Notes: generated from the letters alone by a model not told the origin. 64,000 nt of DNA from Aureimonas mangrovi (GCF_014058705.1 NZ_CP059692.1:3043001-3107000), one strand, 5' to 3'. Shown: positions 23,536 to 33,438, numbered from the stretch's first letter. Numbers and translations are program-made.

Positions 23536-24411
23536 TCAGGCCGCCTGCGCGGCCGGCGCCGGCGCACCGAGCGTCTCGCTCTCGACCTGGTCGATCGTGG
23601 GCCTGTCGTAGGCTGAGATGGTCTTGCGCCCGTACTCCAGCGCGACCTGCGGCATCGCGCCGTTCATGTAGGCGATCAGCGTCTGCTTCACGATGACGTA
23701 CATGCGCACCTTCTTCTCGCGCACGCTCTTCACCTTGGCCGCGATCGGGCCGACGACGGCGTAGGAGAAGAAGATGCCCGCGAAGGTGCCGACGAGGGCG
23801 GCGCCGATCAGGTGGCCCAGAATTTCCGGGCTCTGGTCGAGCGCGCCCATCGCCTTGATGACGCCGAGGACGGCGGCGACGATGCCGAGCGCGGGCAGGC
23901 CGTCGGCCATGTCCTGCAGCGCGTGCTTGGGCTTCATCGTGTCGCGCGAGATCGTCTGGATCTCCTCGTCCATCAGGCTTTCGATCTCGTGCGGGCGCAC
24001 ATTGCCGATGATGATGAGGCGGCAGTAGTCGCACACGAAGTGCGTCATCGCTTTGTCCTTGAGGATGGCGGGAAATGCCATGAAGATCGGCGAGGTTTCC
24101 GGGCTCTCGATATGCGCCTCGACCTCCGAGCGCGGCTTGCCGCGCATCTCGCGCATCAGCGAGTGGAGAAGGCTCAGGAGATCGAGATAGTCGCGCTGCT
24201 TGGGAACGGCGTTCTTGAACGCCTCCATTACCGCCTTGCCCGTATCCTTCACGACCTTCATCGAGTTGGCGACGAAGAAGGTGCCGATCGAGGAGCCGAG
24301 GATGATGACGTACTCGAAGGGCTGGACGAGGACGCCGATATGGCCGCCCATCGCCATGAAGCCGCCCAAAAGGCAGGCCAGCGTCACGACCAGACCGAGA
24401 ATGATGCCCAT
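23536..24411 (-). CDS. motA: flagellar stator protein MotA
   Basis: MotA is the four-helix stator subunit that pushes on FliG. The 291-residue protein starts [23 protein letters not shown] and has helices near 1-20, 33-52, 170-190 and 205-225. The conserved [26 protein letters not shown] and [21 protein letters not shown] segments are in the second pair. The ATG at 24411 has an AGGGG box six bases upstream. The open frame beyond it is in the divergent promoter region. It heads the motA-fliM-fliN-fliG-flhB unit, and motB is 14 kb away. Confidence 0.95.
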   Translation of the reverse strand: MGIILGLVVTLACLLGGFMAMGGHIGVLVQPFEYVIILGSSIGTFFVANSMKVVKDTGKAVMEAFKNAVPKQRDYLDLLSLLHSLMREMRGKPRSEVEAHIESPETSPIFMAFPAILKDKAMTHFVCDYCRLIIIGNVRPHEIESLMDEEIQTISRDTMKPKHALQDMADGLPALGIVAAVLGVIKAMGALDQSPEILGHLIGAALVGTFAGIFFSYAVVGPIAAKVKSVREKKVRMYVIVKQTLIAYMNGAMPQVALEYGRKTISAYDRPTIDQVESETLGAPAPAAQAA

Positions 24412-24647
24412 CGACCCCTGAATCCTTTCGCGCCGAACGCTTTCGGAGGTACGCGGGACGACTTGCGCGAGCCTGTCGGGCGCTGGCATGGTTCCAGGCA
24501 TACCGTTTCGACCGCAAATACGGCCGCGGCCAGTAGGAAGCCGGCCTTCTGACAGGCTCGGACAAGGCCGCTCGCCGATGCTGGGGCGAAGAGGCCGACG
24601 GCATTCGCCGCGCGCTTCGATCCGCCCTTTCATCAGGACCGGCCTTC
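24412..24647. promoter_or_regulatory. divergent promoter region between motA and flgF
   Basis: The 236 bases between two divergent flagellar operons must contain both promoters. It is GC-rich and holds no TTAA-N7-TTAA site, unlike the flgB and fliL leaders. A TGGCATGG/CCAGGCAT-like near-palindrome around 24485-24502 is the only symmetric element noticed. No sigma-70 or sigma-54 pair could be called with confidence. Confidence 0.45.
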
Positions 24648-25373
24648 ATGCAGACCTCGATTCCCGTCGCCCTCTCGGCGCAGATCGCGACCGAGAAGCG
24701 TCTCGACACGATCGCCCACAATCTCGCCAACCTGCGCACGGCAGGCTTCCGCGCCGAGGAGGTGAAGTTCGAGACGGTCTTGTCGACGACCGAGCGCAGC
24801 CGCGTTGCCTTCGTCTCCAGCGGAGATCGTTATCTCTCGACGAGGGCCGGCGAACTCACGGCAACGGGCAACGATCTCGACATCGCCGTCTCGGGCGACG
24901 GGTGGCTTGCCTTTCAGGGGCCGAACGGCCCGGTCTACACGCGCGACGGGCGCATGATGATGGGCATCGAGGGCGACCTCACCACCCTCACCGGCCGTCC
25001 GATCCTCGATGTGGGCGGCGCGCCGCTGCAGCTCGACCCGGCGGGCGGGCCGATCGAGATCGCACGCGACGGCATGATCATGCAGAACGGCGCTCAGGTG
25101 GGAGCCGTCGGCCTCTTCCAGATGCAGCCGGAGACGCAGCTCACGCGCTTCGACACCTCCGGCGTCCTGCCGGACAAACAGCCTGTGCCGGTGGTGGAGT
25201 TCGGCGAGACGGGCGTCGTCCAGCGCTTCGTGGAAGGCTCCAACGTCAACCCAATCCTGGAGATCACGCGCCTCATCGAGGTGCAGCGCGCCTTCGAGCA
25301 GGCCGCGAGCCTGACACAGGCCTCCGAACGCGCGCTCGATAGCGCGATCGCCGCGCTCGGCGGCGGGCGGTGA
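24648..25373 (+). CDS. flgF: proximal rod protein FlgF
   Basis: FlgF is a rod protein of 241 residues. It begins MQTSIPVALSAQIATEKRLD with IAHNLANLRTAGFRAEEVKF, the FlgF variant of the rod signature. A FlgF/G-type middle follows (VSGDGWLAFQGPNGPVYTRDG) and it ends with VQRAFEQAASLTQASERALD. It is the only rod gene on the plus strand here and shares four bases with the fliI start. Confidence 0.94.
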   Translation: MQTSIPVALSAQIATEKRLDTIAHNLANLRTAGFRAEEVKFETVLSTTERSRVAFVSSGDRYLSTRAGELTATGNDLDIAVSGDGWLAFQGPNGPVYTRDGRMMMGIEGDLTTLTGRPILDVGGAPLQLDPAGGPIEIARDGMIMQNGAQVGAVGLFQMQPETQLTRFDTSGVLPDKQPVPVVEFGETGVVQRFVEGSNVNPILEITRLIEVQRAFEQAASLTQASERALDSAIAALGGGR

Positions 25374-26695
25374 CGCAGGCAAAGGCCACCTGCGTGGCCG
25401 GCCTCGACGAGCCCTCCATCCGCGTCATGGGCCATGTGGTCGACGTCGCGCCCCAGGCGGTGAAGGTCTCGGGGCTCTCGCCCTTCGTGCGCCTCGGGGA
25501 CTGCATCCTGTGCGAGGGGCCGGAGGGTGAGGAACTCGGCGAGGTCGTGCGCGTCGAGGCCGAGACGACGACCGTCAAACCTTTCGCCGTCGGCTTTCGC
25601 GCGCGTGTGCGGGCCCGCGCATGGCGAACAGGCCCCGTCACTCTGTCCCCCTCCCCCGCCTGGAAGGGCCGCGCGGTGGACGCCTTCGGCCACCCTTGCG
25701 ACGGGCTCTGCCCGATCGAGACCGGCAGTAACCCGCAGGTCGCCGACCGCCTGCCCGACGCCGCCATGAGCCGCGGCCGCATCAAGGATCCGGTCAAGAC
25801 CGGCGTGAAGGCGATCGACATCTTCACGCCGCTGGTGAAAGGCCAGCGCATGGGCATCTTCGCGGGATCGGGCGTCGGCAAGTCGACGCTGATGGGCATG
25901 CTCGCGCGGGCACCCGGATTCGACACGGTGGTCGTCGCGCTCGTCGGCGAGCGGGGCCGCGAGGTGCGCGAGTTCCTCGAGGAGACGATGAAGGGCGAGC
26001 TCGGCCGCGTCGTCACCGTGGTCGCGACCGGCGACGAGAGCCCGATGATGCGACGTCTGGCGCCCAAGACCGCGATGTCGGTCGCCGAATATTTCCGCGA
26101 CCTCGGAGACGATGTCCTCCTCATCGTCGATTCCGTCACCCGCCTCGCCCACGCCGCACGCGACGTGGCGCTCGCGGCCGGCGAGCCGCCGGTCTCGCGC
26201 GGCTATCCGCCGAGCGTCTTCTCCGAGCTGCCCCGGCTTCTCGAACGGGCCGGCCCAGGACAGGAGGGCGGCGGCACGATCACCGGTCTCTTCGCCGTCC
26301 TCGTCGACGGCGACGATCACAACGAGCCGATCGCGGACGCCATTCGCGGGACGCTGGACGGGCATATCGTGCTCGACCGCGCGATCGCCGAGGAAGGCCG
26401 CTTTCCGGCCGTCGATCTCCTCAAGTCGATCTCGCGCCTCTCGGATCTCTCCTGGAGCGCGCAGGAGCGCGATCTGGTCGGCAAGCTGAAGGCGATGATC
26501 GCGCGCTTTGAGGACACGCGCGACCTGCGCCTCCTCGGCGGTTACAACAGGGGCGCGGACGGTACGCTCGACCAGGCGGTCGATCTCGTGCCTCACATCT
26601 ACGCCGCGATGGGGCAGCACCCTGCGGACGGGCCGACGAGTGATGCTTTCGACGTGCTTTCGCGGGCGCTCAAGGCCGGCCTCGGCGTCGCCTGA
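25370..26695 (+). CDS. fliI: flagellum-specific ATPase FliI
   Basis: FliI is the export ATPase, homologous to F1 beta. The 441-residue protein starts at a GTG overlapping the flgF stop. It carries Walker A (GSGVGKST, K171), Walker B (VLLIVDSVTRLAHAAR) and the catalytic-glutamate region (VALVGERGREVREF). The end has the family's DLVPHIYAAM-type residues. No fliJ is visible downstream; the gene stops six bases before the convergent GGDEF/EAL gene. Confidence 0.96.
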   Translation: MTQAKATCVAGLDEPSIRVMGHVVDVAPQAVKVSGLSPFVRLGDCILCEGPEGEELGEVVRVEAETTTVKPFAVGFRARVRARAWRTGPVTLSPSPAWKGRAVDAFGHPCDGLCPIETGSNPQVADRLPDAAMSRGRIKDPVKTGVKAIDIFTPLVKGQRMGIFAGSGVGKSTLMGMLARAPGFDTVVVALVGERGREVREFLEETMKGELGRVVTVVATGDESPMMRRLAPKTAMSVAEYFRDLGDDVLLIVDSVTRLAHAARDVALAAGEPPVSRGYPPSVFSELPRLLERAGPGQEGGGTITGLFAVLVDGDDHNEPIADAIRGTLDGHIVLDRAIAEEGRFPAVDLLKSISRLSDLSWSAQERDLVGKLKAMIARFEDTRDLRLLGGYNRGADGTLDQAVDLVPHIYAAMGQHPADGPTSDAFDVLSRALKAGLGVA

Positions 26696-26701
26696 GAACT
26701 T

Positions 26702-29155
26702 CTATGCCGCGCTCGCCTTGCGCGCGCGGCGCGAGGTCTGCGCGACCTTCGGCAGCTCGCCCGACGCGAAGGTGCCGTCGATCGTCAGGATCAGCCTAGC
26801 GAGATCGGAGACCGGGCGAGGCTTGGAGAAAAGATAGCCCTGCATTTCGCGGCAACCCTCGCGACAGAGAAGGTCGAACTGGGCGCGCGTCTCCACGCCC
26901 TCGGCGATGACGGCCATGCCCATCGCCGACGAAAGCCCGATAACGGCGCGCACGATCGCCTCGTTTTCGGGCTTGGCCATGCCACGCACGAAGGACTGGT
27001 CGATCTTGATCTTGTCGAAGGGAAAACGCGACAGATAGCCGAGCGAGGAATAGCCGGTGCCGAAATCGTCCATCGAGATGGTGGGGCCGAGCGCGCGCAG
27101 GGCAGAGAGCGTTTCCAACGTGCCCTCCACCTCGTCGAGGAACACCGATTCCGTCACCTCGAGCTGAAGCCGTGCGGGCGCGAGGCCGCTTTCGCCGAGT
27201 GCGCGCGCGACCTTCACCACGAGTTGCGGGCTGCGGAACTGCAAGGGCGACAGGTTGACGGAGACGGCGAGACCTTCCGGCCATGTCGCGGCCTGGCGGC
27301 AGGCTTCACCGAGCACCCAGCCACCAATGTCGTCGATCAGGCCCATGCCCTCCGCGACGGCGATGAACTCGCCGGGGGCGACGAGCCCGCGCACAGGGTG
27401 GCGCCAGCGCAGGAGCGCCTCGAAGCCGGAAACCTTACCGCGCGCCACATCCACGAAGGGCTGGTAGAACAGTTCAAGCTGGCCCTGCGGCACGGCCAGC
27501 TTCAGATCCGCTTGAAGCTGGCGCAGCGCCTCGCTCTCTCGCCGCATCTCTTCGGAGAAGAGGCATAGCCCCCCAGTGCCGCGCGCGCGCTCCATCGCCA
27601 TCTCGCCGTCGCGCATCACTGCGAACGGGTCGAGCGGCGCGCGTTGGCCGCGCGCCTTCAGATGCACCATGCCGATGCCGACACCGATTTCGATCTCGCC
27701 GCCATCGACAGGCACCGGCTCCGCGAACGCCTGCGCGATCGCGCGTGCCAGCGTTCCGCATCCGCCAGGCTGAGGCGCGCGCGTCTGGATCACCGCGAAC
27801 TCGTCGGCGCCGGTGCGCGCGAGCACGTCACCCTCTCCCAGAAGCGTGCCCAGCCGTTGGGCGGCAACCCGCAGCACCGTGTCACCGACGCTGTTGCCGT
27901 AGACGGCATTGATCTGGCGAAAACCGGCGATATCGACGCACAGAACTGCAAGGTCCTGCCGCGTGTTCGCACCCTTCAGCGCCGAATCCAGCGTTTCAAA
28001 GAGGCGCTCGCGGTTCGGCAGGCCCGTCAGTGCGTCGCGCCCGGCCAGTTCCTCGATCCGCCTGCTCGCCGCGTGCTGCGCCGTGACGTTCTCGACCGTG
28101 ATGATGGTGCCGCGCCCCGAAAGGCCGTGACGGCGCACCTCGATCACCTGCCCCTCCGCCGTCTCGCGCACGACGACGCTCGGAGCCTGCGGCTCCATGA
28201 CGGGTTCGAGCGCCGGATCGGCGGCCAGATCGCTCGCCTTCGCGCCGGGCTTGAGATGGGAGAACATGCGCCGGAACGGGCCGTTGGCGGCGACGAGATT
28301 GCGCTTCTCGTCCAGCAGGCAGTAGCCCTCGCTCATGTTGTCGATCGTCGCCTCGAAGCGACGCCGCTCGCGCTCAACATCGTCCTGCAACCGCGCGACC
28401 TCGGCCGCACGCATTCGCTCTCCCTCGCGCTTGCGCTCCGCGAGGCGAGACTGGAGCGAGGAGAGCGCACCAAAAACCTCGGCGAAATGCCCCCGCCCCT
28501 TCTGCGTCACCGGCCGCTCGACATCTTCCTCGATGGAGCGCACGACCCCTGCTGCTGCGCGCAAGGGGCCGGCAACGCTGGCGGAAAGGAACGCGGCGAA
28601 GACGCCGAGCGCGGCAAGAAGCACGACGAGGCCGATCGCCTGCGTTTCCATTGCGCCCGCAAGGCTCGCTCCCGTGCGGTCGCGCATCTGCACGACGTCG
28701 GCGCGAAGTTGCGTCACGGCGGAATCGAAGCGGATGCCGATATCCGAAAGTTCTCGCCGCAGCAGGCGCTCCGAGATTTCGCCGTGCGTCGCGCGCAGGC
28801 GGCTGACCGAGAACCGCAGCTCGTCGAGCGCGCGCAGGGAGGCGCTGCCGGCCGGCAGGGGCGCGGCTGCCTCGCCCAGTCTGTCCAGCATGATGGTGAG
28901 CTCGGCGAGGAGTTCGTCGGCCTGCGGTGCGTCCAGGCGGCCCGTCTGCGCGGCCGTCGCGAGATAGCGCGCCTCCAGCGTACTCGCGCGGGTGTGCGCG
29001 GCCTGCACCGCCGCCAGCGGCTCGACGCCGCGCGCGAAGACCTGCCACGACAGGCTGCGGACCCCGAACTGGCCGGCCTGACTCTGCACGAAGAAGCCGA
29101 GGGCGATGGCCGCGATCAGCAAGCTGCCGGCGAAGAGGCGGACATTGATCGACAT
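26702..29155 (-). CDS. membrane sensor protein with PAS-like, degenerate GGDEF and intact EAL domains (c-di-GMP phosphodiesterase)
   Basis: This 817-residue protein probably hydrolyses c-di-GMP. A first membrane helix (about 8-25), a helical periplasmic sensor (about 30-170), a second helix (about 173-193) and a HAMP-like linker lead to a PAS-like segment (about 265-355). The GGDEF domain (about 368-490) has G449-A-D-E-F453 instead of GGDEF and is probably inactive as a cyclase. The EAL domain (about 555-790) keeps E579-A-L, N634, the E-V-T-E-S stretch, D696-D697-F-G, K717 and A-E752-G-V-E-T. It is convergent with fliI, six bases apart, so a role in motility control is plausible. Confidence 0.88.
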   Translation of the reverse strand: MSINVRLFAGSLLIAAIALGFFVQSQAGQFGVRSLSWQVFARGVEPLAAVQAAHTRASTLEARYLATAAQTGRLDAPQADELLAELTIMLDRLGEAAAPLPAGSASLRALDELRFSVSRLRATHGEISERLLRRELSDIGIRFDSAVTQLRADVVQMRDRTGASLAGAMETQAIGLVVLLAALGVFAAFLSASVAGPLRAAAGVVRSIEEDVERPVTQKGRGHFAEVFGALSSLQSRLAERKREGERMRAAEVARLQDDVERERRRFEATIDNMSEGYCLLDEKRNLVAANGPFRRMFSHLKPGAKASDLAADPALEPVMEPQAPSVVVRETAEGQVIEVRRHGLSGRGTIITVENVTAQHAASRRIEELAGRDALTGLPNRERLFETLDSALKGANTRQDLAVLCVDIAGFRQINAVYGNSVGDTVLRVAAQRLGTLLGEGDVLARTGADEFAVIQTRAPQPGGCGTLARAIAQAFAEPVPVDGGEIEIGVGIGMVHLKARGQRAPLDPFAVMRDGEMAMERARGTGGLCLFSEEMRRESEALRQLQADLKLAVPQGQLELFYQPFVDVARGKVSGFEALLRWRHPVRGLVAPGEFIAVAEGMGLIDDIGGWVLGEACRQAATWPEGLAVSVNLSPLQFRSPQLVVKVARALGESGLAPARLQLEVTESVFLDEVEGTLETLSALRALGPTISMDDFGTGYSSLGYLSRFPFDKIKIDQSFVRGMAKPENEAIVRAVIGLSSAMGMAVIAEGVETRAQFDLLCREGCREMQGYLFSKPRPVSDLARLILTIDGTFASGELPKVAQTSRRARKASAA

Positions 29156-29221
29156 GGAACCCTTGCCCGCGGCCGGTCTCGACGAATTGAGACAATCTGG
29201 ACGCGTCGCGTTAGGGTTCCG

Positions 29222-29581
29222 TTACTGCCGCCGCGCCGTGATCCAGCCAAGCGGCACGAGCGACAGCCAGCCGGCCATGAGAAGAAGCCCCCCAGCCGGA
29301 GCGGCGGATGCGAAGAGGCGTGTGCCCCATACGGCGCGCGAGACGAGGTCGCCGCCGAACAGGAAGAGCCCGACCAGCCAAAGGGCGGCGGTGAGAAGGG
29401 AGAGCGAGCCGGCCCGCGCGGCGAAGGCGGCCAGCGCCAGGAGAGCTGGGGCATGGAGAAGCGTCATGCCCGCCGCGATACCGAGGAGCCGCGGATCGCC
29501 GCCATGCGAGGCATAGGCCGCGCCCGCGACACCCGCGGTGCCGACGAGGCCCGCAAGGGCTGCTATCAAGGCTGTCGGCAT
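29222..29581 (-). CDS. DUF423-family small membrane protein
   Basis: The 119-residue protein has four predicted membrane helices. It carries the DUF423 (YgdD-like) pattern: a Gly/Ala-rich first helix ending AAYASHGGDPRLLGIAAGMTLLHAPALLAL-like, then LVGLFLFGGDLVSRAV, and a Gly-rich last loop (AAPAGGLLLMAGWLSL). The usual GAFGAH motif is altered to AAYASH. Function is unknown. It is divergent from the CysQ gene. Confidence 0.75.
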   Translation of the reverse strand: MPTALIAALAGLVGTAGVAGAAYASHGGDPRLLGIAAGMTLLHAPALLALAAFAARAGSLSLLTAALWLVGLFLFGGDLVSRAVWGTRLFASAAPAGGLLLMAGWLSLVPLGWITARRQ

Positions 29582-29672
29582 GGTCTTTCCCGTTTCGATT
29601 CACGTCCGGCTCTTCAGTCGCGCTGCGATGGCCTGTATGCCGGAGATAGAGCAAGCGGGAAAAGGAACAGCG

Positions 29673-30461
29673 ATGCCGGCGCCGGAAGAGATGATGCCGG
29701 TGATGCGCGAGGCGGCGGTGGCCGCCGGACGGCTGGCGCTGGCGCTGCGCGAAAACGGGCTTCTAGCCGAATCCAAGGCCGACGACAGCCCGGTGACGCA
29801 GGCCGACCGTGCGGCCGAGGCGATCATTTCAGAAGCGCTCGCCGGGCATTGGCCGCAAATCCCGGTCGTCGCGGAGGAGGCCTGCGCCATCGCGCTGCCG
29901 GACTGCGATCCGGACGCACCCTTCTTCCTCGTCGATCCGATCGACGGCACCCGCGAATACATCTGTGGACGCGAGGAGTTTACCGTCAACATCGCGCTCG
30001 TCACCGGCCGCTATCCTGTGGCGGGCGTGGTCTATGCTCCAGCCCTCGACGAGCTTTTCGAGGGCTCGCCCGCCGGCGCGTTCCGTCGGCGCGGGGCGGA
30101 GGAGGCCGAGGCGATCAGAGTGCGGAGGGCGGCAGGCCCCATCGTCGCGCTGGCCAGCCGATCGCACCGCACGGCCCAGACCAACCGCTTTCTCGAAATG
30201 CTCGGCCCGGCCGAGATCGTCGCGATGGGCTCTTCCCTGAAATTCTGCCGTCTCGCCGAGGGCGCGGCCGACGTCTATCCATGCTTCGGCAAGACCATGG
30301 AATGGGACACGGCGGCGGCCCAGGCCGTTCTTGAAGCGGCCGGCGGGGCGGTGGTGGACGCGGCCGACGCACGCCTTTCCTACGGCAAGGGCGCGGGCGG
30401 CCGGCCCGACTATCGCAACCCGTTCTTCCTGGCGCGCGGAAACGTCACGGTTCGGATGTGA
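29673..30461 (+). CDS. cysQ: 3'(2'),5'-bisphosphate nucleotidase CysQ
   Basis: This is a 262-residue Mg-dependent, lithium-sensitive phosphatase of the inositol-monophosphatase superfamily. It converts 3'-phosphoadenosine 5'-phosphate to AMP during sulfate assimilation. Metal-binding motifs are E68-E69 (VVAEEA), D88-P-I-D91-G-T and the late WDTAAAQAVLEAAGG. The ATG at 29673 is chosen for the AAAAGGAA box before it; upstream in-frame ATGs at 29637 and earlier lack one. Its 3' end overlaps mrpG on the other strand by 17 bases. Confidence 0.9.
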   Translation: MPAPEEMMPVMREAAVAAGRLALALRENGLLAESKADDSPVTQADRAAEAIISEALAGHWPQIPVVAEEACAIALPDCDPDAPFFLVDPIDGTREYICGREEFTVNIALVTGRYPVAGVVYAPALDELFEGSPAGAFRRRGAEEAEAIRVRRAAGPIVALASRSHRTAQTNRFLEMLGPAEIVAMGSSLKFCRLAEGAADVYPCFGKTMEWDTAAAQAVLEAAGGAVVDAADARLSYGKGAGGRPDYRNPFFLARGNVTVRM

Positions 30462-30864
30462 CGGACGTTTCGGTCCGCTTCGGCCGTTGCGGCGCATCGG
30501 CCTCGGGGTCGACCCGCTCCACGTTCCGCTTGGGCTCGACGGGCGGCATCTCGTTCAGGACCGAGCCTTCCCACAGCTGATAGCCGGCCGAATGCGCCGC
30601 CTTGCCGAGAAGGTGAGCGGACAGCGGCGCGGTCAGGAAGAAGAAGAAGATGGCCGCGATGGCGCGCAGCACTTCGGCGGTCTCCGTCGACAGAATCGCC
30701 AGTGCGACGAGCGTCAGCGCCGAACCGACCGTGCCGGCTTTCGCCGCCGCATGGACGCGGGTGTAGAAATCGGGAAAGCGCAGGATACCGATGGCGGCGA
30801 CCAGCACGAAACTCGTGCCGGCGATGGCGAAGATGCCTGCGACGATGTTTGCGATCGCGGTCAT
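30445..30864 (-). CDS. mrpG: Mrp Na+/H+ antiporter subunit G
   Basis: MrpG is a small three-helix subunit of the Mrp/Mnh complex. The 139-residue protein has the family motif [23 protein letters not shown] (about 30-52) and a hydrophobic third helix ([18 protein letters not shown]). A charged C-terminal tail of about 40 residues is longer than usual. It is the last gene of mrpABCDEFG and overlaps mrpF by four bases. Confidence 0.92.
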   Translation of the reverse strand: MTAIANIVAGIFAIAGTSFVLVAAIGILRFPDFYTRVHAAAKAGTVGSALTLVALAILSTETAEVLRAIAAIFFFFLTAPLSAHLLGKAAHSAGYQLWEGSVLNEMPPVEPKRNVERVDPEADAPQRPKRTETSVTSEP

Positions 30865-31244
30865 TGCAGCATGTCCTCGCGCGGGAAGGCTTCACGGCGC
30901 GGATGGCCGACCTGGTTCTCCTCCTTCGGCGCCTCCTGCACCGGAGAGCGCTCCGTGTCGCCGCGCGCCATGATGAAGCGCGCGAAGGAGATGGTGGCGA
31001 GGAAACCGACGAGCCCGAGGGCGATGGCGATATCCACATAGAGCGTGAAGCCGGTATCGATGCCGATGACCGCGACGAAGCCGATCGAGCCGGCGGTGAG
31101 CACATCGAGGCCGAGCACGCGGTCCGGCAGGGTCGGGCCCTTCCAGATGCGGATGATCGTCAGCACGAAGGCGATGCTCAGGAGCGCCAGCGACAGGCTC
31201 AGCGCGACGTCGAGGAACCGCTCGGAGAGTTCGATGAAGGTCAT
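30861..31244 (-). CDS. mrpF: Mrp Na+/H+ antiporter subunit F
   Basis: MrpF is a three-helix subunit of 127 residues. The conserved core is [19 protein letters not shown] and the following [11 protein letters not shown] (about 32-68). As in MrpG, the C-terminal tail is extended and charged. It overlaps both mrpE and mrpG by four bases (ATGA), so all three are probably translated as a coupled set. Confidence 0.93.
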   Translation of the reverse strand: MTFIELSERFLDVALSLSLALLSIAFVLTIIRIWKGPTLPDRVLGLDVLTAGSIGFVAVIGIDTGFTLYVDIAIALGLVGFLATISFARFIMARGDTERSPVQEAPKEENQVGHPRREAFPREDMLQ

Positions 31245-31714
31245 CGCAACGCCTCCAGAAGCTTGCGCTCGAAGCCCTCGGCGATGCGCCGGCGCTCCAT
31301 ATCGGGGTTCGAACAGTCGAAGGCGTGGATGTAGAGCGTCGTGCGATCCTCGGAGATATCGAAGACGAGCGAGCCGGGCGTCAGGCCGATGAGGTTGGCG
31401 AGAAGCGCGATCTCGAAGTCGCGGTCCACCATCAGGCGATAGGTGAAGACGCCCGGCTTGAGCTCCTGCTTCGGCCTCAGGACAGCCGCCGCGACCTTCA
31501 CCGCCGAGGCCGCGATCTCGTAGATCAGGTAGAACAGGAGCGAGAGAACCTTGCCGCCGCGCGAGAGGTAGCCGCCCGTGCCGATCTGCTCACGGATCAG
31601 GAAGAGCGTGAAGGCGGAAAGCGCGAAGCCGAAGAGGAGATTGGCGAGGGAGAATGTGGCCGTGACGACCACCCAGACCAGTGCCAGGACGATGTTGACG
31701 ACGAAAAGCGTCAT
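31241..31714 (-). CDS. mrpE: Mrp Na+/H+ antiporter subunit E
   Basis: MrpE has 157 residues from the ATG at 31714, which overlaps the mrpD stop. The much longer open frame upstream is the antisense-like +1 frame of mrpD and is rejected. Two N-terminal membrane helices, the [20 protein letters not shown] helix and the conserved [20 protein letters not shown] block (about 105-123) identify the family. The protein ends in an amphipathic tail ([17 protein letters not shown]). Confidence 0.92.
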   Translation of the reverse strand: MTLFVVNIVLALVWVVVTATFSLANLLFGFALSAFTLFLIREQIGTGGYLSRGGKVLSLLFYLIYEIAASAVKVAAAVLRPKQELKPGVFTYRLMVDRDFEIALLANLIGLTPGSLVFDISEDRTTLYIHAFDCSNPDMERRRIAEGFERKLLEALR

Positions 31715-33420
31715 CGCTGATCTCCCAGGACGGAGGAGAGGTACGCGCTCGGCGACAGGAGTTCGTTGGCGGCCGTGAAGGTCATCTGCGCGAGCCATTG
31801 CGGCCACACACCGGCAACGACCACGAAGAGCGTCAGCCCGACAAGCGGGATCAACGCCAGCGGGCGCCCCGGCGGCGGCGCGCGGAACGTGTCGTCGACG
31901 ATGGCCTTGGCCTCCACGGGATCGGCCGCGCGACTCAGCGCGGGGAGCGGGCGCCAGAAGGCGAGCGCAAAGATGCGCACGACCGCGATGGTGATGAGAA
32001 GGCCGGAGAAGAGCACGGTGAAGGCCAGCCACGGCAGGTCGGCCGCCAGCGTCGAGCGCACCAGGAGCATCTTCGGCCAGAAACCGGAGAAGGGCGGCAG
32101 GCCCGCAACGGCGAAGAGGAGGATGAGGAACAGCACCGAGAAGAGAGGGTGCCGCCGCCATAGCCCGCCCATCTCGTGCAGCGAGGAGGAGCCGTTGCGG
32201 AAAGCGGCGACGCCGGTGGCCAGATACAGGGCCGTCATCACCACGATGGAATGGATGGCGTAGTAGATCGAGCCCGCGAGCCCCGTGGCGAGCGTGCCCT
32301 GCGCGGCAAGGTTGTTCGCGCGCTGCATGACGGTCTGCGTCTCGCCGATGACAGCCGCGGCCCCCGTGACGATGGAAGCCGAGCCGCTTTCGAGAAGCGG
32401 CGGCACGGCGAAGCCAACGAAGATCGTTCCGATGCCGGCGATGACGAGATAGTTCAAAAGACGGCGGATGTCCGTCTGTGCAAGGGCGCCCAGTGCACCG
32501 ACCATCATGGTCAGCCCCGCGATCCAAGCGATGAGCAAGCCCATCCCCTCGCGCTCCGGCGGGAAAAGCATCAGGACGATGCGCAGCATCGCGTAGACGC
32601 CGACTTTGGTCAGAAGCCCTGCAAACAGCGCCGACACGACGAAGCGAGGCGTGTGGTAGGAGGCGGGCAGCCAGAAGTTCAGCGGGAATGCCGCCGCCTT
32701 CATCGAAAACGAGATGAGGTAGAGAACAGCGATCGTCTGCAGCGCGCCCTCCCCTTCCAGCGCCGCCGACTTCACGGCGACGTCGGCCATGTTGAGCGTG
32801 CCGAAGACGCCGTACAGGTAGCCGGTCGTCAGGAGGAAGATCGTCGCCGCAATGAGGTTGAGGAAGCAGTATTTCGTCGCGCCGTCGAGCTGCTCGCGCT
32901 CCGAGCCAAGGATCAGGAGCCCGAAAGAGCCGATCAGCATCACCTCGAACCAGACGTAGAGGTTGAAGATGTCGCCCGTCAGGAACGAGCCCGACACCCC
33001 GGCCATCAGCATGAAGAGGAAGGGGTAGAAACCGTAGCGACGCTCTTCGGAATCGATCGAGGCGATCGCGTAGATGCCACAGGCGAGCCCGACGAAGCCC
33101 GACACGGTCAGGAACAGAGCGCTGGTCATGTCGGCCGTGAAGACGATCCCGAAAGGCGGCCGCCAGCCGCCCATCGCCATCGAGATCGGGCCTGAGCGGG
33201 CCACTTCCACCAGAAGCGCGATGTCGGCGACGAGGAGGAAGGCGAGCCCAACGATGGCGACGGTCGGATGCATGCGCATCTGACGGCGCATCATCAACAG
33301 CACCGCGCCGAACAGGAAACAGATCACGATCGGCATGATCAGGAGCCATTGGCCGAGCGTGCCCTGGTCGAGGACCATGGCTTGGGCGATCAGTTGGTCG
33401 AGGCTCTCTGTGGCGGTCAA
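31711..33420 (-). CDS. mrpD: Mrp Na+/H+ antiporter subunit D
   Basis: MrpD is an NuoM/N-like proton-conducting subunit with about 14 membrane helices (569 residues). The helix with the essential Glu (LYVWFEVMLIGSFGLLILGS) and the lysine segment (LISFSMKAAAFPLNFWLPASYHTPRF) are present. The frame opens with a TTG at 33420; the first ATG is 14 codons later (33378). Neither has a strong ribosome site, so the start is uncertain by 42 bases. It lies 18 bases after mrpC. Confidence 0.93.
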   Translation of the reverse strand: MTATESLDQLIAQAMVLDQGTLGQWLLIMPIVICFLFGAVLLMMRRQMRMHPTVAIVGLAFLLVADIALLVEVARSGPISMAMGGWRPPFGIVFTADMTSALFLTVSGFVGLACGIYAIASIDSEERRYGFYPFLFMLMAGVSGSFLTGDIFNLYVWFEVMLIGSFGLLILGSEREQLDGATKYCFLNLIAATIFLLTTGYLYGVFGTLNMADVAVKSAALEGEGALQTIAVLYLISFSMKAAAFPLNFWLPASYHTPRFVVSALFAGLLTKVGVYAMLRIVLMLFPPEREGMGLLIAWIAGLTMMVGALGALAQTDIRRLLNYLVIAGIGTIFVGFAVPPLLESGSASIVTGAAAVIGETQTVMQRANNLAAQGTLATGLAGSIYYAIHSIVVMTALYLATGVAAFRNGSSSLHEMGGLWRRHPLFSVLFLILLFAVAGLPPFSGFWPKMLLVRSTLAADLPWLAFTVLFSGLLITIAVVRIFALAFWRPLPALSRAADPVEAKAIVDDTFRAPPPGRPLALIPLVGLTLFVVVAGVWPQWLAQMTFTAANELLSPSAYLSSVLGDQR

Positions 33421-33438
33421 GTCGGCTGCTTTCGGGCG

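Noticed and set aside
25094-26620. 508-codon minus-strand frame opposite flgF-fliI
   Set aside because: The plus strand encodes clear FlgF and FliI. The reverse frame is His/Arg/Asp-rich noise.
27644-30334. 896-codon open frame antisense to the GGDEF/EAL gene and running into cysQ
   Set aside because: Same antisense artefact. It crosses two genes of opposite direction and has no recognisable domain.
31715-33349. Upstream extension of the mrpE frame inside mrpD
   Set aside because: His/Arg-rich out-of-frame reading of mrpD. MrpE starts at the ATG overlapping the mrpD stop.
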